64,000 nucleotides of DNA from the NCBI GenBank assembly GCA_029266525.1, contig JAQSWQ010000009.1, positions 1 to 64,000 on the forward strand. The letters are read 5' to 3'. A program made the position numbers and the translations under genes. Source of the DNA: Microvirga sp. GTDB lineage: Bacteria > Pseudomonadota > Alphaproteobacteria > Rhizobiales > Beijerinckiaceae. The notes under the pieces are model-generated. The model had not been told where the DNA came from. It saw nothing but the letters and a program-made list of their open reading frames with translations, and did no database searches. Positions within the stretch are counted from its first letter, which is position 1, and every line of letters begins with the position of its first letter. Below are positions 17,244 through 25,974 of this stretch, one piece after another.

Positions 17244-18197
17244 ATGCTGAAGCCATCGGTGATCGCCCGCTGCGAAGCGGGCCCGAAACTCTCGGCGAAG
17301 CTGAGGTCGTGGCAAGCCGACGGGCTCGCAGTGCATGTGATCTCGGAGAGCGCGGACGAGGCCTTCGAAGCGCTCCTCCCCTCGGCCTTCGCAATCCTAC
17401 ATGTGCTGAAGCCGATCGGGGCGCAGGTGTTCGCGAAGGCGCCGCAGCTTCGCCTTGTCCAGAAGATCGGGGTCGGCGTGAACACGATTGATCTCGAGGC
17501 GGCGCGCGCGCGAGGGGTCGCGGTCTGCAACATGCCGGGCACGAACACCGCCGCGGTCGCCGAGATGGCGCTCGCGCTGATCCTTGCGGCCCTTCGGCGA
17601 TTACCGCAGCTCGACCGCGCCGCGCGGAGCGGTCGCGGCTGGGCCCTGCCGCCGGGCTCGGAGGCGGCATTCGGCGAGATCGAGGGCCGTACGGTGGGCC
17701 TCGTCGGCGCCGGCGCGGTGCCGCGCCGTCTCGCTCCGACCCTCAGGGCCATGGGTGCGGATGTGCTGTATTGGAGCCGTAGCGAGCGGCCCGAAATGCC
17801 CGCGCGTTTCACGCCGTGGGACGAGCTGTTGCAGCGCGCTGACATCCTCTCGCTGCACCTGCCGCTCACCACGGAGACGCAAGGGCTCTTGGACCGCGAA
17901 GCGCTCGCGCGGCTCAAACCCGGCGCCATCCTCGTCAATACGGCCCGCGGCGCACTTGTCGATGAGGCGGCCCTGATCGAAGCGCTTGATTCAAAGCGCG
18001 TCGCGGTTGCCGCGCTCGACGTCCTCGGCGTCGAGCCGCCGGGCGACGGCCACCCGCTGCTCGCGCGCGACGATGTGATCGTCACGCCGCATATCGCCTG
18101 GCTGACCGCCGAGACCTGGGACCGCAGCCTCGGGATCGCGCGCGAAAACGTGCTACGGACCTTGCGCAGCGAAGCCTTGCTGCATCGGGTGGTCTGA
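17244..18197 (+). CDS. D-isomer-specific 2-hydroxyacid dehydrogenase
   Basis: A 317-residue NAD-dependent dehydrogenase of the phosphoglycerate dehydrogenase/hydroxypyruvate reductase family. It has 'KIGVGVNTIDLEAARARGVAVCNMPG' (74-99), the nucleotide motif 'VGLVGAGAVPRRL' (151-163) and the catalytic triad R235 (NTARGA), E264 and H283 (TPHIAW). The second and third Gly of the Rossmann motif are partly replaced ('GAGAVPR'). ATG 17244 was preferred over an in-frame TTG at 17199. It would interconvert a 2-hydroxy acid and the 2-oxo acid that the downstream TPP enzyme could decarboxylate. It is followed by an SDR and the split decarboxylase. Confidence 0.88.
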   Translation: MLKPSVIARCEAGPKLSAKLRSWQADGLAVHVISESADEAFEALLPSAFAILHVLKPIGAQVFAKAPQLRLVQKIGVGVNTIDLEAARARGVAVCNMPGTNTAAVAEMALALILAALRRLPQLDRAARSGRGWALPPGSEAAFGEIEGRTVGLVGAGAVPRRLAPTLRAMGADVLYWSRSERPEMPARFTPWDELLQRADILSLHLPLTTETQGLLDREALARLKPGAILVNTARGALVDEAALIEALDSKRVAVAALDVLGVEPPGDGHPLLARDDVIVTPHIAWLTAETWDRSLGIARENVLRTLRSEALLHRVV

Positions 18198-18247
18198 CTT
18201 ATGCCGCGACGAATTCGGCCGATCGAGGCGGCGACCGGGAGAGACGC

Positions 18248-19027
18248 GTGCGCTTGAAGGACAAGGTCGCGGTGGTCACGGGCGCTGCGCAGGGCATTGG
18301 TCTTGCGATCGCCGAGCGCTTCTCCCGCGAGGGTGCGAAGGTCGCGATTGGCGACATCAACGCCGAGAAGGGCTTCGCCGCCGCCGCGAAACTCAAGGCT
18401 GGCGGCGCGAAAGCCGTCTTCCACGAAGGCGACGTCGGCTATCGCGCGCAGGCGGAGGCGCTGATAGCCCGCGCGGCCGCCGAGTTCGGGCGCGTCGACA
18501 TCCTCGTCAACAACGCCGGCATCACCCACAACGCTGATTTCCTCGACGTGACCGAGGAGGATTTCGACCGCGTGCTGCGCACGAATTTGAAGTCGGCCTT
18601 CTTCTGCGGCCAGGCCGCGGCCCGCAAGATGGTGAAGCAGGGCAACGGCGGCGCGATCATCAACATGGCCTCGGTGAATGCCCTCCTCGCCATCCCCAAT
18701 CAGGTGCCCTATGCGGTCTCGAAGGGCGGCCTCAACCAGCTCACACGCGTGATGGCGGTCGGGCTCGCGCGGCACCGCATCCGCGTCAACGCGATCGGCC
18801 CCGGCACCATCCTCACCGAGCTCTCGCGCTCGAGCGTGCTGCAGAACGAGGAAGCGACCCGCATGGTCCTCTCGCGCACCCCGATCGGGCGTTTCGGCGA
18901 GGTCGAGGAGGTGGCCTCGGTGGCGCTGTTCCTCGCGAGCGACGACGCCTCGTACATGACCGGCCAGACCATCTATCCCGACGGCGGCAGGCTCATCCTC
19001 AACTACACCGTTCCCGTGGCCTCATGA
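18248..19027 (+). CDS. Short-chain dehydrogenase/reductase
   Basis: A 259-residue classical SDR. TGAAQGIG (11-18) binds NAD(P), NNAG is at 88-91, and catalytic S142, Y155 and K159 (YAVSK) are in place. D37 after the second strand ('VAIGDINAE') favours NAD. The start is GTG 18248. The stop overlaps the start of the TPP alpha subunit (ATGA), which implies coupled translation and a shared pathway. The substrate could be the aldehyde made by the decarboxylase or the original alcohol. Confidence 0.9.
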   Translation: MRLKDKVAVVTGAAQGIGLAIAERFSREGAKVAIGDINAEKGFAAAAKLKAGGAKAVFHEGDVGYRAQAEALIARAAAEFGRVDILVNNAGITHNADFLDVTEEDFDRVLRTNLKSAFFCGQAAARKMVKQGNGGAIINMASVNALLAIPNQVPYAVSKGGLNQLTRVMAVGLARHRIRVNAIGPGTILTELSRSSVLQNEEATRMVLSRTPIGRFGEVEEVASVALFLASDDASYMTGQTIYPDGGRLILNYTVPVAS

Positions 19028-19545
19028 GCGCTGACGGGGGCTGGCCCGACTCGATCTTCGAGGTGCTGCAGCGCTTCGAGGTGCGCCAGGTCGCCTATGT
19101 GCCGGACGCCGGCCACACGCGGCTGATCGAGCGGGCGCATGCCGCGCCCGGAATGACCGCGGTGGTCCTCACGACCGAGGAGGAAGGCGTGGCGCTCGCA
19201 GCGGGCGCCTGGCTCGGCGGCCAGCGCAGCGTGCTGTTGATGCAGTCGAGCGGCGTCGGGAACTGCGTGAACATGCTTTCGCTGATTGGGCTGTGCCGCA
19301 TCCCTTTGTTGGCGCTCGTGACGATGCGCGGCGAGTGGGGCGAGTTCAACCCATGGCAGATCCCGATGGGGCAGGCGACGCCGGGCGCGCTGGAGCTCGC
19401 GGGCGTCCGCGTGATGCGCGCCGAGCGGCCAGAGGAGGCCGCCGAGGTCGTGCAAGCCGCGGCCGTCATCGCCTATGAGGCCGGGGCGGCGGCGGCCGTG
19501 CTCCTCTCTCAGCGTCTGATCGGCGCGAAGGTGTTCATGAAATGA
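19024..19545 (+). CDS. TPP-dependent decarboxylase, alpha (PYR) subunit
   Basis: A 173-residue protein corresponding to the pyrimidine-binding half of sulfopyruvate decarboxylase (ComD) or phosphonopyruvate decarboxylase. The conserved catalytic Glu lies in 'TTEEEGVALAAGAWLGG' (E52-54), followed by 'LMQSSGVGN' (72-80) and 'LVTMRGEWGEFNPWQ'. Split alpha/beta subunits are typical for ComDE-like enzymes. It overlaps the SDR stop and the beta-subunit start by 4 bp each. The natural 2-oxo acid is not deducible; no coenzyme M or phosphonate genes (comA, comC, pepM, xsc) are present in the window. Confidence 0.85.
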   Translation: MSADGGWPDSIFEVLQRFEVRQVAYVPDAGHTRLIERAHAAPGMTAVVLTTEEEGVALAAGAWLGGQRSVLLMQSSGVGNCVNMLSLIGLCRIPLLALVTMRGEWGEFNPWQIPMGQATPGALELAGVRVMRAERPEEAAEVVQAAAVIAYEAGAAAAVLLSQRLIGAKVFMK

Positions 19546-20123
19546 CGGTGTTCGACCGCCGTGCCGCCGTAGCGCGCCTGCTCGAGGGACGACAGGATCT
19601 CCTCGTGGTCTCCGGCCTCGGCTCGCCGACCTACGACGTCGCTGCTGCCGGCGATCATCCGCGCAACTTCTACCTTTGGGGCGCCATGGGCGGCGCCGCG
19701 ATGGTCGGCCTCGGTCTCGCGCTCGCGCAGCCGCGCGTGCCGGTGCTGGTTGTGACCGGCGATGGCGAACTCCTGATGGGCCTCGGCGGACTGGCCACCA
19801 TTGCGGCGCAGAACCCGTCGAATCTCGCGGTCGCGGTGCTCGACAACGAGCGCTACGGCGAGACCGGCGGCCAGAAGAGCCATACCGCGTATCGCACCAA
19901 CCTCGCCGCCGTCGCGCGCGGCTGCGGCCTTGACGACTCGCGCGATATCGCGAGTGCGGATGATCTACGAAGCTTTGCTGAGCGCATTCACAGGCTCGGG
20001 GAAAGCTCAGCCGTAGGAGTGATCAAGGTTTCACAACACGAATCACCTCGTGTTCTGCCCGCGCGCGATGGCGGATTTCTGAAGGATCGATTAATGAAAT
20101 CGCTCAAGCTCGTCTCCAGCTAA
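19542..20123 (+). CDS. TPP-dependent decarboxylase, beta (PP) subunit
   Basis: A 193-residue diphosphate-binding half. The TPP/Mg motif runs from GDG at 73-75 ('VTGDGELLMGLGGLATIA') to N102 ('VLDNERYGETGGQKSH'), the spacing expected for TPP enzymes, and the Y-G-E-T-G-G stretch matches the sulfopyruvate/phosphonopyruvate decarboxylase group. It ends the operon. The C-terminal 25 residues are basic and less conserved in appearance. Confidence 0.87.
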   Translation: MTVFDRRAAVARLLEGRQDLLVVSGLGSPTYDVAAAGDHPRNFYLWGAMGGAAMVGLGLALAQPRVPVLVVTGDGELLMGLGGLATIAAQNPSNLAVAVLDNERYGETGGQKSHTAYRTNLAAVARGCGLDDSRDIASADDLRSFAERIHRLGESSAVGVIKVSQHESPRVLPARDGGFLKDRLMKSLKLVSS

Positions 20124-20260
20124 CAAAAATATTTCTGAGGGCGCGGAACCGGTACGGTTACGCTGTCCTATTCTGGCCCCATCCCCCGCTAGAACGCTCC
20201 TCCCACAACGAACGAAACAAGGGCTCGCCCGCAGTCTGCCGGCGGCAAGGTGGGGGTTTC

Positions 20261-21448
20261 ATGACCGACGACCGCGCGGCGCCGCAAGGCGCCACCACGT
20301 TCGACGTGCGCTCGGATCCCGTCGTGCGTTGGCTCAAGCCGCGCGGAGCTTCGGCCTTGCGCGGCCCTGCGAGGCGCCGGCCGCGGCGCTCGGCTCGCTC
20401 GGTTGCGCGCCTCGGCGCGGCTTTGAGCGTCGGCATCGCGCTGACGGCCGCGACCGCAGACAGGGCGGTCGGGCCGGCGGCCGCCCACGCTCCCCTCGAC
20501 CTGTCCCTCCATGAGCCGATGCCTCGGGCCGGCGACCTCATCCTTCTGGCGTCGCTCGGCGGCGCTCAAGACGCGGGCCGGGCCATGCTGGCAGGCGCCC
20601 CGGCGAGCCCGTCGATCGAGCTGCGCATCGCTCCGGCAGCTCCGGTCGAGCTCGACCTTTTTGCCGGATCAGATGCACCTAAGCTCGAGGCCGAGGTCCC
20701 GACCGAGACCATCGAAGCTGCCGCCGAGGCGAGCGCGACGGTCGAGAGCCGCGCGACCGAAATCCTCCGCTTCGGCGCAGTGCGGATTCCGCGGCCGCTC
20801 GTCGAGACGATCCTGCGCGCCGCCGACGACACCGGCGTCGACGCGGCCTACATGATGGCGCTCGCCGACAAGGAATCGAGCTTCACGCCGGACGTGAAGG
20901 CGCCGACCTCTTCGGCGCAAGGCCTTTTCCAGTTCATCGAGCGCACCTGGTTCGAGGTGATCCGCGACTTCGGCGCGCGGCACGGCTTCCGGGTGGCTGC
21001 GACGCTCGTCGAGACCGTCAACGGCCAGCCGACCGTGCAGAACGAACATCTGCGCGCCTGGGTCCTCGGGCTCCGCCGCGATCCGTACCTGTCGGCCCTC
21101 ATGGCGGCTGAGATGCTGAAGCGCGACAAGGCGAAGATCGAGCGCCGCATCGGCCGCGAGCTCGAACGCTCCGAGCTCTACCTCATGCACTTCTTCGGCG
21201 CCGAAAGCGCGGCGAAGCTCCTTGAGCTCGTCGGTGCTAAGCCGAAGCAGAGCGCCCCTAAGGTCTTCCCAGCCGCGGCGCGCGCGAACCGCACCCTCTT
21301 CTTTGCGCAAGAGCGCAAGAAGAAGGTCCGGCAGCTGACCGTCACCGAGGTCTACAGCAAGCTCGACCGCATGATCGACACGCGGCTCGACCGCTACGAA
21401 GGCGTTACGGCCTTCCTGCCGCCGCGCGCCAGCTTCGCGCTTCAGTAG
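20261..21448 (+). CDS. Lytic transglycosylase domain protein
   Basis: A 395-residue protein with a basic N-terminal segment, a hydrophobic stretch (about 48-66) that is either a signal peptide or an anchor, a low-complexity Ala/Glu linker (about 120-165) and an SLT/goose-lysozyme-like domain (about 180-330). Catalytic E205 lies in 'ALADKESSF', followed by 'SSAQGLFQFIERTW', the family signature for peptidoglycan cleavage. The C-terminal tail is basic. GGTGGGGG precedes the ATG. The last 7 bp overlap the 3' end of the convergent His-rich gene. Confidence 0.85.
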   Translation: MTDDRAAPQGATTFDVRSDPVVRWLKPRGASALRGPARRRPRRSARSVARLGAALSVGIALTAATADRAVGPAAAHAPLDLSLHEPMPRAGDLILLASLGGAQDAGRAMLAGAPASPSIELRIAPAAPVELDLFAGSDAPKLEAEVPTETIEAAAEASATVESRATEILRFGAVRIPRPLVETILRAADDTGVDAAYMMALADKESSFTPDVKAPTSSAQGLFQFIERTWFEVIRDFGARHGFRVAATLVETVNGQPTVQNEHLRAWVLGLRRDPYLSALMAAEMLKRDKAKIERRIGRELERSELYLMHFFGAESAAKLLELVGAKPKQSAPKVFPAAARANRTLFFAQERKKKVRQLTVTEVYSKLDRMIDTRLDRYEGVTAFLPPRASFALQ

Positions 21449-22035
21449 CAGGTCCAGGCGGGACGGTTATAGAGTGGCGCGTAGGCGCTGCCGCCGGCGA
21501 TCGTGCCGTAGCTGATGATCGGATAGGCAGGGTATCCGTAATCCATCTCGGGCGGCTGGTCATACGCAAGACGGGCCTGCGCCGGGAAGAACGGCCTCTC
21601 GCGATAGCTCGGCCGGTAGCCGTAGCCCCCGCCATAGAACGCGCGACGGTGCATCCGCGGGCGCGGGAAGTAACCCTGATCGCGATCACCGTGTTCCCGG
21701 TAGGCTGACCGATAGTGAGGCCGCGGGAAGATGCCCGTGCGCCCGGCAAAGGCGTGGTGCCGGTCGTGGCCGCCATAGCCGTGATGCCGGCGGTGGGGGC
21801 TGTGATGGCCGTGATGGCGCATGCCGTAGCCCTCGCGGTAACGACCGTGATCAACCCGGCCATGCATCGACGGCCGCATCCGGCCATGATGATAACCGCC
21901 GTGCATCGACGGTGCCGCGCCGTGATAGCCGGGCCCATGGCCGTGCCCGCGATGGCTCGCGGTGGCGCTCGACAACGCTCCGAGCGCGAGGATCATGGCC
22001 GCGGCGGCGCCGCACAGAATGGCTTTGGCCCGCAT
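21442..22035 (-). CDS. Secreted His/Gly/Tyr-rich protein
   Basis: A 197-residue protein with a signal peptide (MRAKAILCGAAAAMILALGA, cleavage near 'ATA-SHRG') and a mature chain carrying about 22 His residues, most in HH or HGH clusters between residues 28 and 125. The C-terminal third is Tyr/Pro-rich and ends in Cys-Tyr. The composition suggests periplasmic or surface metal binding, but similar low-complexity exported proteins are widespread in rhizobia without known function. It converges on the lytic transglycosylase gene with a 7-bp overlap. Confidence 0.75.
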   Translation of the reverse strand: MRAKAILCGAAAAMILALGALSSATASHRGHGHGPGYHGAAPSMHGGYHHGRMRPSMHGRVDHGRYREGYGMRHHGHHSPHRRHHGYGGHDRHHAFAGRTGIFPRPHYRSAYREHGDRDQGYFPRPRMHRRAFYGGGYGYRPSYRERPFFPAQARLAYDQPPEMDYGYPAYPIISYGTIAGGSAYAPLYNRPAWTCY

Positions 22036-22137
22036 GAGCGCGACTCCTGACGAACACCGGCCAGGACCCTATCCGCGCCCGCGCCCTCCTCAAGCGAAGC
22101 CTGCGTTTACGCTTAAGTAACGCTGTTAATGGTGGCC

Positions 22138-22419
22138 TTAGTGCCAGCCCTGGCCGAGCCGTCCGGTCGAGTGGATGACGATGTTGCCGCAGTCGAGACA
22201 GACGTAGCGCGTCTCGACACCGCCGCCGAAGATATCGCCCAACGGCCCGCTCGACATGATCATCAGCCGCCCATGCGGCGGGGCCATGCGGTTCTTTAGC
22301 ATCTGCTCGCGGCAGGAATCGCAAGGCTCCTTGGTCGGCGTGAGCCTGCGATGGATGTCGATCTTCGATCCGGGGAGCGGCTCGGGCGAAGGCATGACCG
22401 GCGAGTGCGAGGCGGACAT
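22138..22419 (-). CDS. Small zinc-ribbon-like protein
   Basis: A 93-residue soluble protein with two CxxC pairs: C33-x2-C36 (PCDSCREQ) and C74-x2-C77 (VCLDCGN). Together they could bind one zinc ion as a ribbon. The first 30 residues are Pro/Ser-rich and the true start may be internal. Function unknown. It is divergent from the aldo/keto reductase gene. Confidence 0.7.
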   Translation of the reverse strand: MSASHSPVMPSPEPLPGSKIDIHRRLTPTKEPCDSCREQMLKNRMAPPHGRLMIMSSGPLGDIFGGGVETRYVCLDCGNIVIHSTGRLGQGWH

Positions 22420-22547
22420 CGGGCAACATGCATGCCAGTCCGGGCGCAGGCGTCAAGCGCCATGTGCCCGGCTTGCGCGCTTCCTCGTTTCATGAAACCG
22501 AGAGGCCACAATCGAGCCGCGCGGGCCTGGGGAAAGCGGGGGCAAAC

Positions 22548-23561
22548 ATGGAGTATCGCCATCTCGGCAAGAGCGGCGTCAAGGTCGCGCCGATCTGCCT
22601 CGGCACCATGATGTTCGGCGGCCCGACCGACGAGCCCACGGCGCAGCGCATCGTGGCGAGCGCGCGCGAGCGCGGCGTCAACTTCATCGACACCGCCGAC
22701 CAATACACCGATGGGCGGTCGGAGGAGGTGGTCGGCCGCGCGATCCGCGAGAGGCGCCACTGGTGGGTGCTCGCGACCAAGGTCGCGAACCCGACCGGCG
22801 AAGGCCCGAACGGAGTTGGCCTGTCCCGCAAATGGATCATGCAGGCCTGCGAGGCGAGCCTGCGCCGCCTCGGCACCGACTACGCCGACATCTACTACCT
22901 CCACAAGGAGGATCACGGCACGCCGCTCGCCGAGACGGTGCGGGCCCTCGCGGATCTGATGAAGGCCGGCAAGATCCGCTATTTCGGCGTGTCGAACTAC
23001 CGCTCATGGCGGGTCGCCGAGATCTGCCGCATCTGCGACGACCTCGGCATCGACCGGCCCATCGTGAGCCAGCCCTATTACAACGCGGTGAACCGCATGC
23101 CGGAGGTCGAGCACCTGCCGGCCTGCGCCTATTACGGGCTCGGCGTCGTGCCTTACTCGCCGCTCGCGCGGGGGGTGCTCACCGGCAAGTACTCGCCCGA
23201 CGTTCCGCCGCCGCAAGGCACCCGCGCCGGGCGCCAAGACCCGCGCATGATGCAGACCGAATGGCGCACCGAATCGCTCGAGGTCGCGCAGGAGATCAAG
23301 CGCCACGCCGAGGCGCGCGGGGCAAAGCCGGCCCATTTCGCGCTTGCCTGGGTGCTCAACAACAAGCTCGTGACCTCGGTCATCGCCGGCCCGCGCACTG
23401 AGGAGCAATGGGACGATTACGTCGCCGCGCTCGACTACAGCTTCACGGCGGAGGACGAGGCGCTCGTCAACCGGCTCGTCCCCACCGGTCATCCGTCGAC
23501 GCCAGGCTACAACGATCCGGCCTACCCGATCGAGGGAAGGGTCGCGCGGACGGGGGCGTGA
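22548..23561 (+). CDS. Aldo/keto reductase
   Basis: A 337-residue NADPH-dependent TIM-barrel oxidoreductase of the AKR superfamily. The start MEYRHLGKSGVKV is typical. The catalytic tetrad can be read as D and Y in 'NFIDTADQYTDGRSEEVVG', K in 'LATKV' and H in 'YYLHKEDH'. 'KIRYFGVSNYRSW' and 'VVPYSPLARGVLTGKY' are conserved family stretches. ATG 22548 was chosen over a longer frame. The physiological substrate is not predictable, and it appears monocistronic. Confidence 0.9.
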   Translation: MEYRHLGKSGVKVAPICLGTMMFGGPTDEPTAQRIVASARERGVNFIDTADQYTDGRSEEVVGRAIRERRHWWVLATKVANPTGEGPNGVGLSRKWIMQACEASLRRLGTDYADIYYLHKEDHGTPLAETVRALADLMKAGKIRYFGVSNYRSWRVAEICRICDDLGIDRPIVSQPYYNAVNRMPEVEHLPACAYYGLGVVPYSPLARGVLTGKYSPDVPPPQGTRAGRQDPRMMQTEWRTESLEVAQEIKRHAEARGAKPAHFALAWVLNNKLVTSVIAGPRTEEQWDDYVAALDYSFTAEDEALVNRLVPTGHPSTPGYNDPAYPIEGRVARTGA

Positions 23562-23708
23562 AGAGGATTACAGGCTACGCGCAGCGCGTCGTTTGTGAGT
23601 GAGGCGGCCCCGGAGGAGCGAGCGCTCCTGCGGCCTCCTGCGCGCCCCTCTGGAGCACGCCCATGCAGGTGAAGCCGCGCCCCTCCGGCCGGGGAGAGAC
23701 GCGTGCGC

Positions 23709-24503
23709 CTACTGCACCAATCGCGGCCCGCCCATGGCGGGCTTCTCGTTCTCGCCGAGGATGCCGAGGCGGCGGGCGACCTCGGAATAGGCCTCGATAA
23801 GGCCGCCGAGGTCACGGCGAAAGCGGTCCTTGTCGAGCTTGTCCTGGCTCTTGATGTCCCACAGCCGGCACGAGTCTGGCGAGATCTCATCCGCCACGAC
23901 GATGCGCATGAGGTCGCCTTCCCACAGGCGCCCCGTCTCCATCTTGAAGTCGACGAGACGGATGCCGACGCCGAGGAAAAGCCCCGACAGGAAGTCGTTG
24001 ACCCGGATGGCGAGGGCCATGATGTCGTCGAGCTCCTGAGGCGTCGCCCAGCCGAAGGCGGTGATGTGCTCCTCCGACACCATCGGGTCGTTGAGCGCGT
24101 CGTTTTTGTAGTAGAACTCGATGATCGAGCGCGGCAGCTGCGTGCCCTCCTCGAGCCCGAGCCGCGTCGCAAGCGAGCCCGCCGCGACGTTCCTCACCAC
24201 CACCTCGAGCGGGATGATCTCGACCTCGCGGATCAGCTGCTCGCGCATGTTGAGGCGGCGGATGAAATGGGTCGGCACCCCGATGTCATTGAGGTGCTGG
24301 AAGACGTATTCCGAGATGCGGTTGTTGAGGACGCCCTTGCCGTCGATGACCTCGTGCTTCTTGGCGTTGAACGCGGTCGCGTCGTCCTTGAAGTGCTGAA
24401 TCAGCGTTCCCGGCTCCGGCCCTTCATAGAGGACCTTCGCCTTGCCCTCGTAGATGCGACGGCGGCGGTTCATAGGCGTGTACCGTGGTTTGAGGAAATC
24501 CAT
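23709..24503 (-). CDS. purC: SAICAR synthetase (phosphoribosylaminoimidazole-succinocarboxamide synthase)
   Basis: A 264-residue purine-biosynthesis enzyme that ligates aspartate to CAIR using ATP. Characteristic stretches are '[20 protein letters not shown]', '[21 protein letters not shown]', '[20 protein letters not shown]' and '[13 protein letters not shown]...[13 protein letters not shown]'. MNRRRR at 24473 is an alternative start; the AGGAG upstream of 24503 favours the longer form. It is divergent from the DUF1476 gene, a common alphaproteobacterial arrangement. purS, purQ and purL are not downstream in this genome. Confidence 0.96.
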   Translation of the reverse strand: MDFLKPRYTPMNRRRRIYEGKAKVLYEGPEPGTLIQHFKDDATAFNAKKHEVIDGKGVLNNRISEYVFQHLNDIGVPTHFIRRLNMREQLIREVEIIPLEVVVRNVAAGSLATRLGLEEGTQLPRSIIEFYYKNDALNDPMVSEEHITAFGWATPQELDDIMALAIRVNDFLSGLFLGVGIRLVDFKMETGRLWEGDLMRIVVADEISPDSCRLWDIKSQDKLDKDRFRRDLGGLIEAYSEVARRLGILGENEKPAMGGPRLVQ

Positions 24504-24819
24504 TGGATTGCCGTGGCTCCTGGAGGAAAGCTTGAGGTCCGCGGCGGCGCGGGCGCGGTTCGCGGCATGCCGGCCGCCCGCTCGAGCGAACCTAGCCGAT
24601 CATGCTGCCGCGCACAACGAGGCTCGCGGGACAGGGGCAGGCTGTTGAAATAGCAGGGGAAAACGCCGCTTTCAAGGCGGCTTGGCAGCCCACCCGCCGC
24701 GGCCGGAGCGGCCGACTCGGCCTCTCCTGCGAGGCGGCGAGGGGGAGAGCAGCCCTAGCCCCGCCTCCGCCGCGCCGCTATATCCGGCGCCAAGCTTTAG
24801 GGCAGACCAGAGAGGACCG
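24504..24819. promoter_or_regulatory. Divergent purC / DUF1476 intergenic region
   Basis: 316 bp between two divergent starts. It contains a small GCCGC-loop-GCGGC hairpin and a Pro/Arg-coding-like GC-rich stretch with no credible gene. No purine riboswitch consensus was visible. Both promoters should lie here. Confidence 0.5.
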
Positions 24820-25143
24820 ATGACCACCTTCGACGACCGCAAGGACACCTTCGAGAAGAAATTCGCCCATGACGAGGAGCTGCGCTTCAAGGCGACCGCG
24901 CGCCGCAACAAGCTTCTCGGGCTGTGGGCAGCCGAGAAGCTCGGCAAATCCGGAGCCGATGCCGACGCCTACGCCAAATCCGTCGTGCTCGCCGATTTCG
25001 AGGAGGCCGGCGACGACGACGTGGTCCGGAAGATCAAGAAGGATCTGGAGGCCGGCGGCGTCGCGAGCTCGGAGGGCGAGATCAAGACCCGCATGCTGGA
25101 CCTGCTCGAGAAGGCGGTCGACGAGGTGAAGGCGGGGCGCTAG
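24820..25143 (+). CDS. DUF1476 protein (F1-ATPase zeta-subunit type inhibitor)
   Basis: A 107-residue helical protein beginning 'MTTFDDRKDTFEKKFAHDEEL' with 'ARRNKLLGLWAAEKLGKSGADADAYAK', the hallmark of the DUF1476 family. In Paracoccus and other alphaproteobacteria this family provides the zeta subunit that blocks F1-ATPase hydrolysis through its N-terminal inhibitory helix. The start at 24820 follows AGAGAGGA. Some species have several paralogues with weaker inhibition, so the ATPase role is inferred from family. Confidence 0.9.
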   Translation: MTTFDDRKDTFEKKFAHDEELRFKATARRNKLLGLWAAEKLGKSGADADAYAKSVVLADFEEAGDDDVVRKIKKDLEAGGVASSEGEIKTRMLDLLEKAVDEVKAGR

Positions 25144-25200
25144 GACCGCAGCAGGGTCCGCGACATACCCGCGGCCACAAATCAACCTGGGGGCACGCTC

Positions 25201-25968
25201 ATGTCGTTCACCGCGCTCGGAGACTGCCTGAAACGGGGCACCCCGACCATCACCGCCTGGTGCGGCATTCCGGAGCCGTGGATCGCCGGCATCCTCGCCC
25301 GCGAGGCCTACGACGCCGTCACGTGCGACATGCAGCACGGCAGCTACGAGGTCGCGTCAGTGATCCGCGCGATCCCGCTGATCCTCGGGGCGGGCAAGCC
25401 TGCGATGGCGCGCATCCCGGTGGGGGAGTTCCAGACGGCCTCGAAGCTTCTCGACGCCGGCGCCTCTGGGATCATCGCGCCGATGATCAACACCGTCGAG
25501 GATGCGCGTCGCTTCGCTTCGTTCATGAAGTTCCCGCCGGTCGGCGAGCGCAGCTGGGGTCCTCTTGCCAGCATGATCCTGAGCGGCTTGCAGCCGACGG
25601 AATATCTGAAGAGCGCGAACGAGCGCTGCTTCTCCTTCGCCATGATCGAGACCCGCGAGGCGCTTGCGAATCTCGACGATATTCTCGCCGTGCCCGGCCT
25701 CGACGCCATCTTCATGGGGCCGTCCGACCTGTCGATCACGCTCTCGCGCGGCGAGGCGCTGAACCTCACCGGGGCCGAGGTCGAGAAGGCGCTGGACCAT
25801 GCGCTGTCGCGAGCCAAGGCGGTGGGCAAGATCGCTGGCGCCTATGCGCCGACCGGAGAGCGCGCGGCGGACTTTGCGAAACGCGGCTTCTCGTTCATCG
25901 CGCTTGGCAGCGATACGGTTTCGCTGCGTAGCGGCGCGCAGGGGGCCCTCAAGGCGGCCGGGCGATAG
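25201..25968 (+). CDS. HpcH/HpaI family aldolase
   Basis: A 255-residue class II, metal-dependent TIM-barrel aldolase of the type cleaving 2-oxo-3-deoxy or 4-hydroxy-2-oxo acids to pyruvate plus an aldehyde. Key stretches are 'DAVTCDMQHGSYE' (catalytic His; the usual Glu is Gln), 'MARIPVGE', 'GASGIIAPMINTVEDAR', 'MIETREAL' (metal Glu) and 'IFMGPSDLSITL' (metal Asp). The exact substrate is open. It follows the DUF1476 gene by 57 bp, but a functional tie is not evident. Confidence 0.87.
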   Translation: MSFTALGDCLKRGTPTITAWCGIPEPWIAGILAREAYDAVTCDMQHGSYEVASVIRAIPLILGAGKPAMARIPVGEFQTASKLLDAGASGIIAPMINTVEDARRFASFMKFPPVGERSWGPLASMILSGLQPTEYLKSANERCFSFAMIETREALANLDDILAVPGLDAIFMGPSDLSITLSRGEALNLTGAEVEKALDHALSRAKAVGKIAGAYAPTGERAADFAKRGFSFIALGSDTVSLRSGAQGALKAAGR

Positions 25969-25974
25969 CCGCGC

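Noticed and set aside
17210-18775. A 521-residue open frame opposite the 2-hydroxyacid dehydrogenase and SDR
   Set aside because: Spans two well supported genes on the other strand; no recognisable features.
19024-20123. Coenzyme M or phosphonate biosynthesis locus
   Set aside because: Only the decarboxylase subunits resemble those pathways. Phosphosulfolactate synthase, sulfolactate dehydrogenase and PEP mutase genes are not present.
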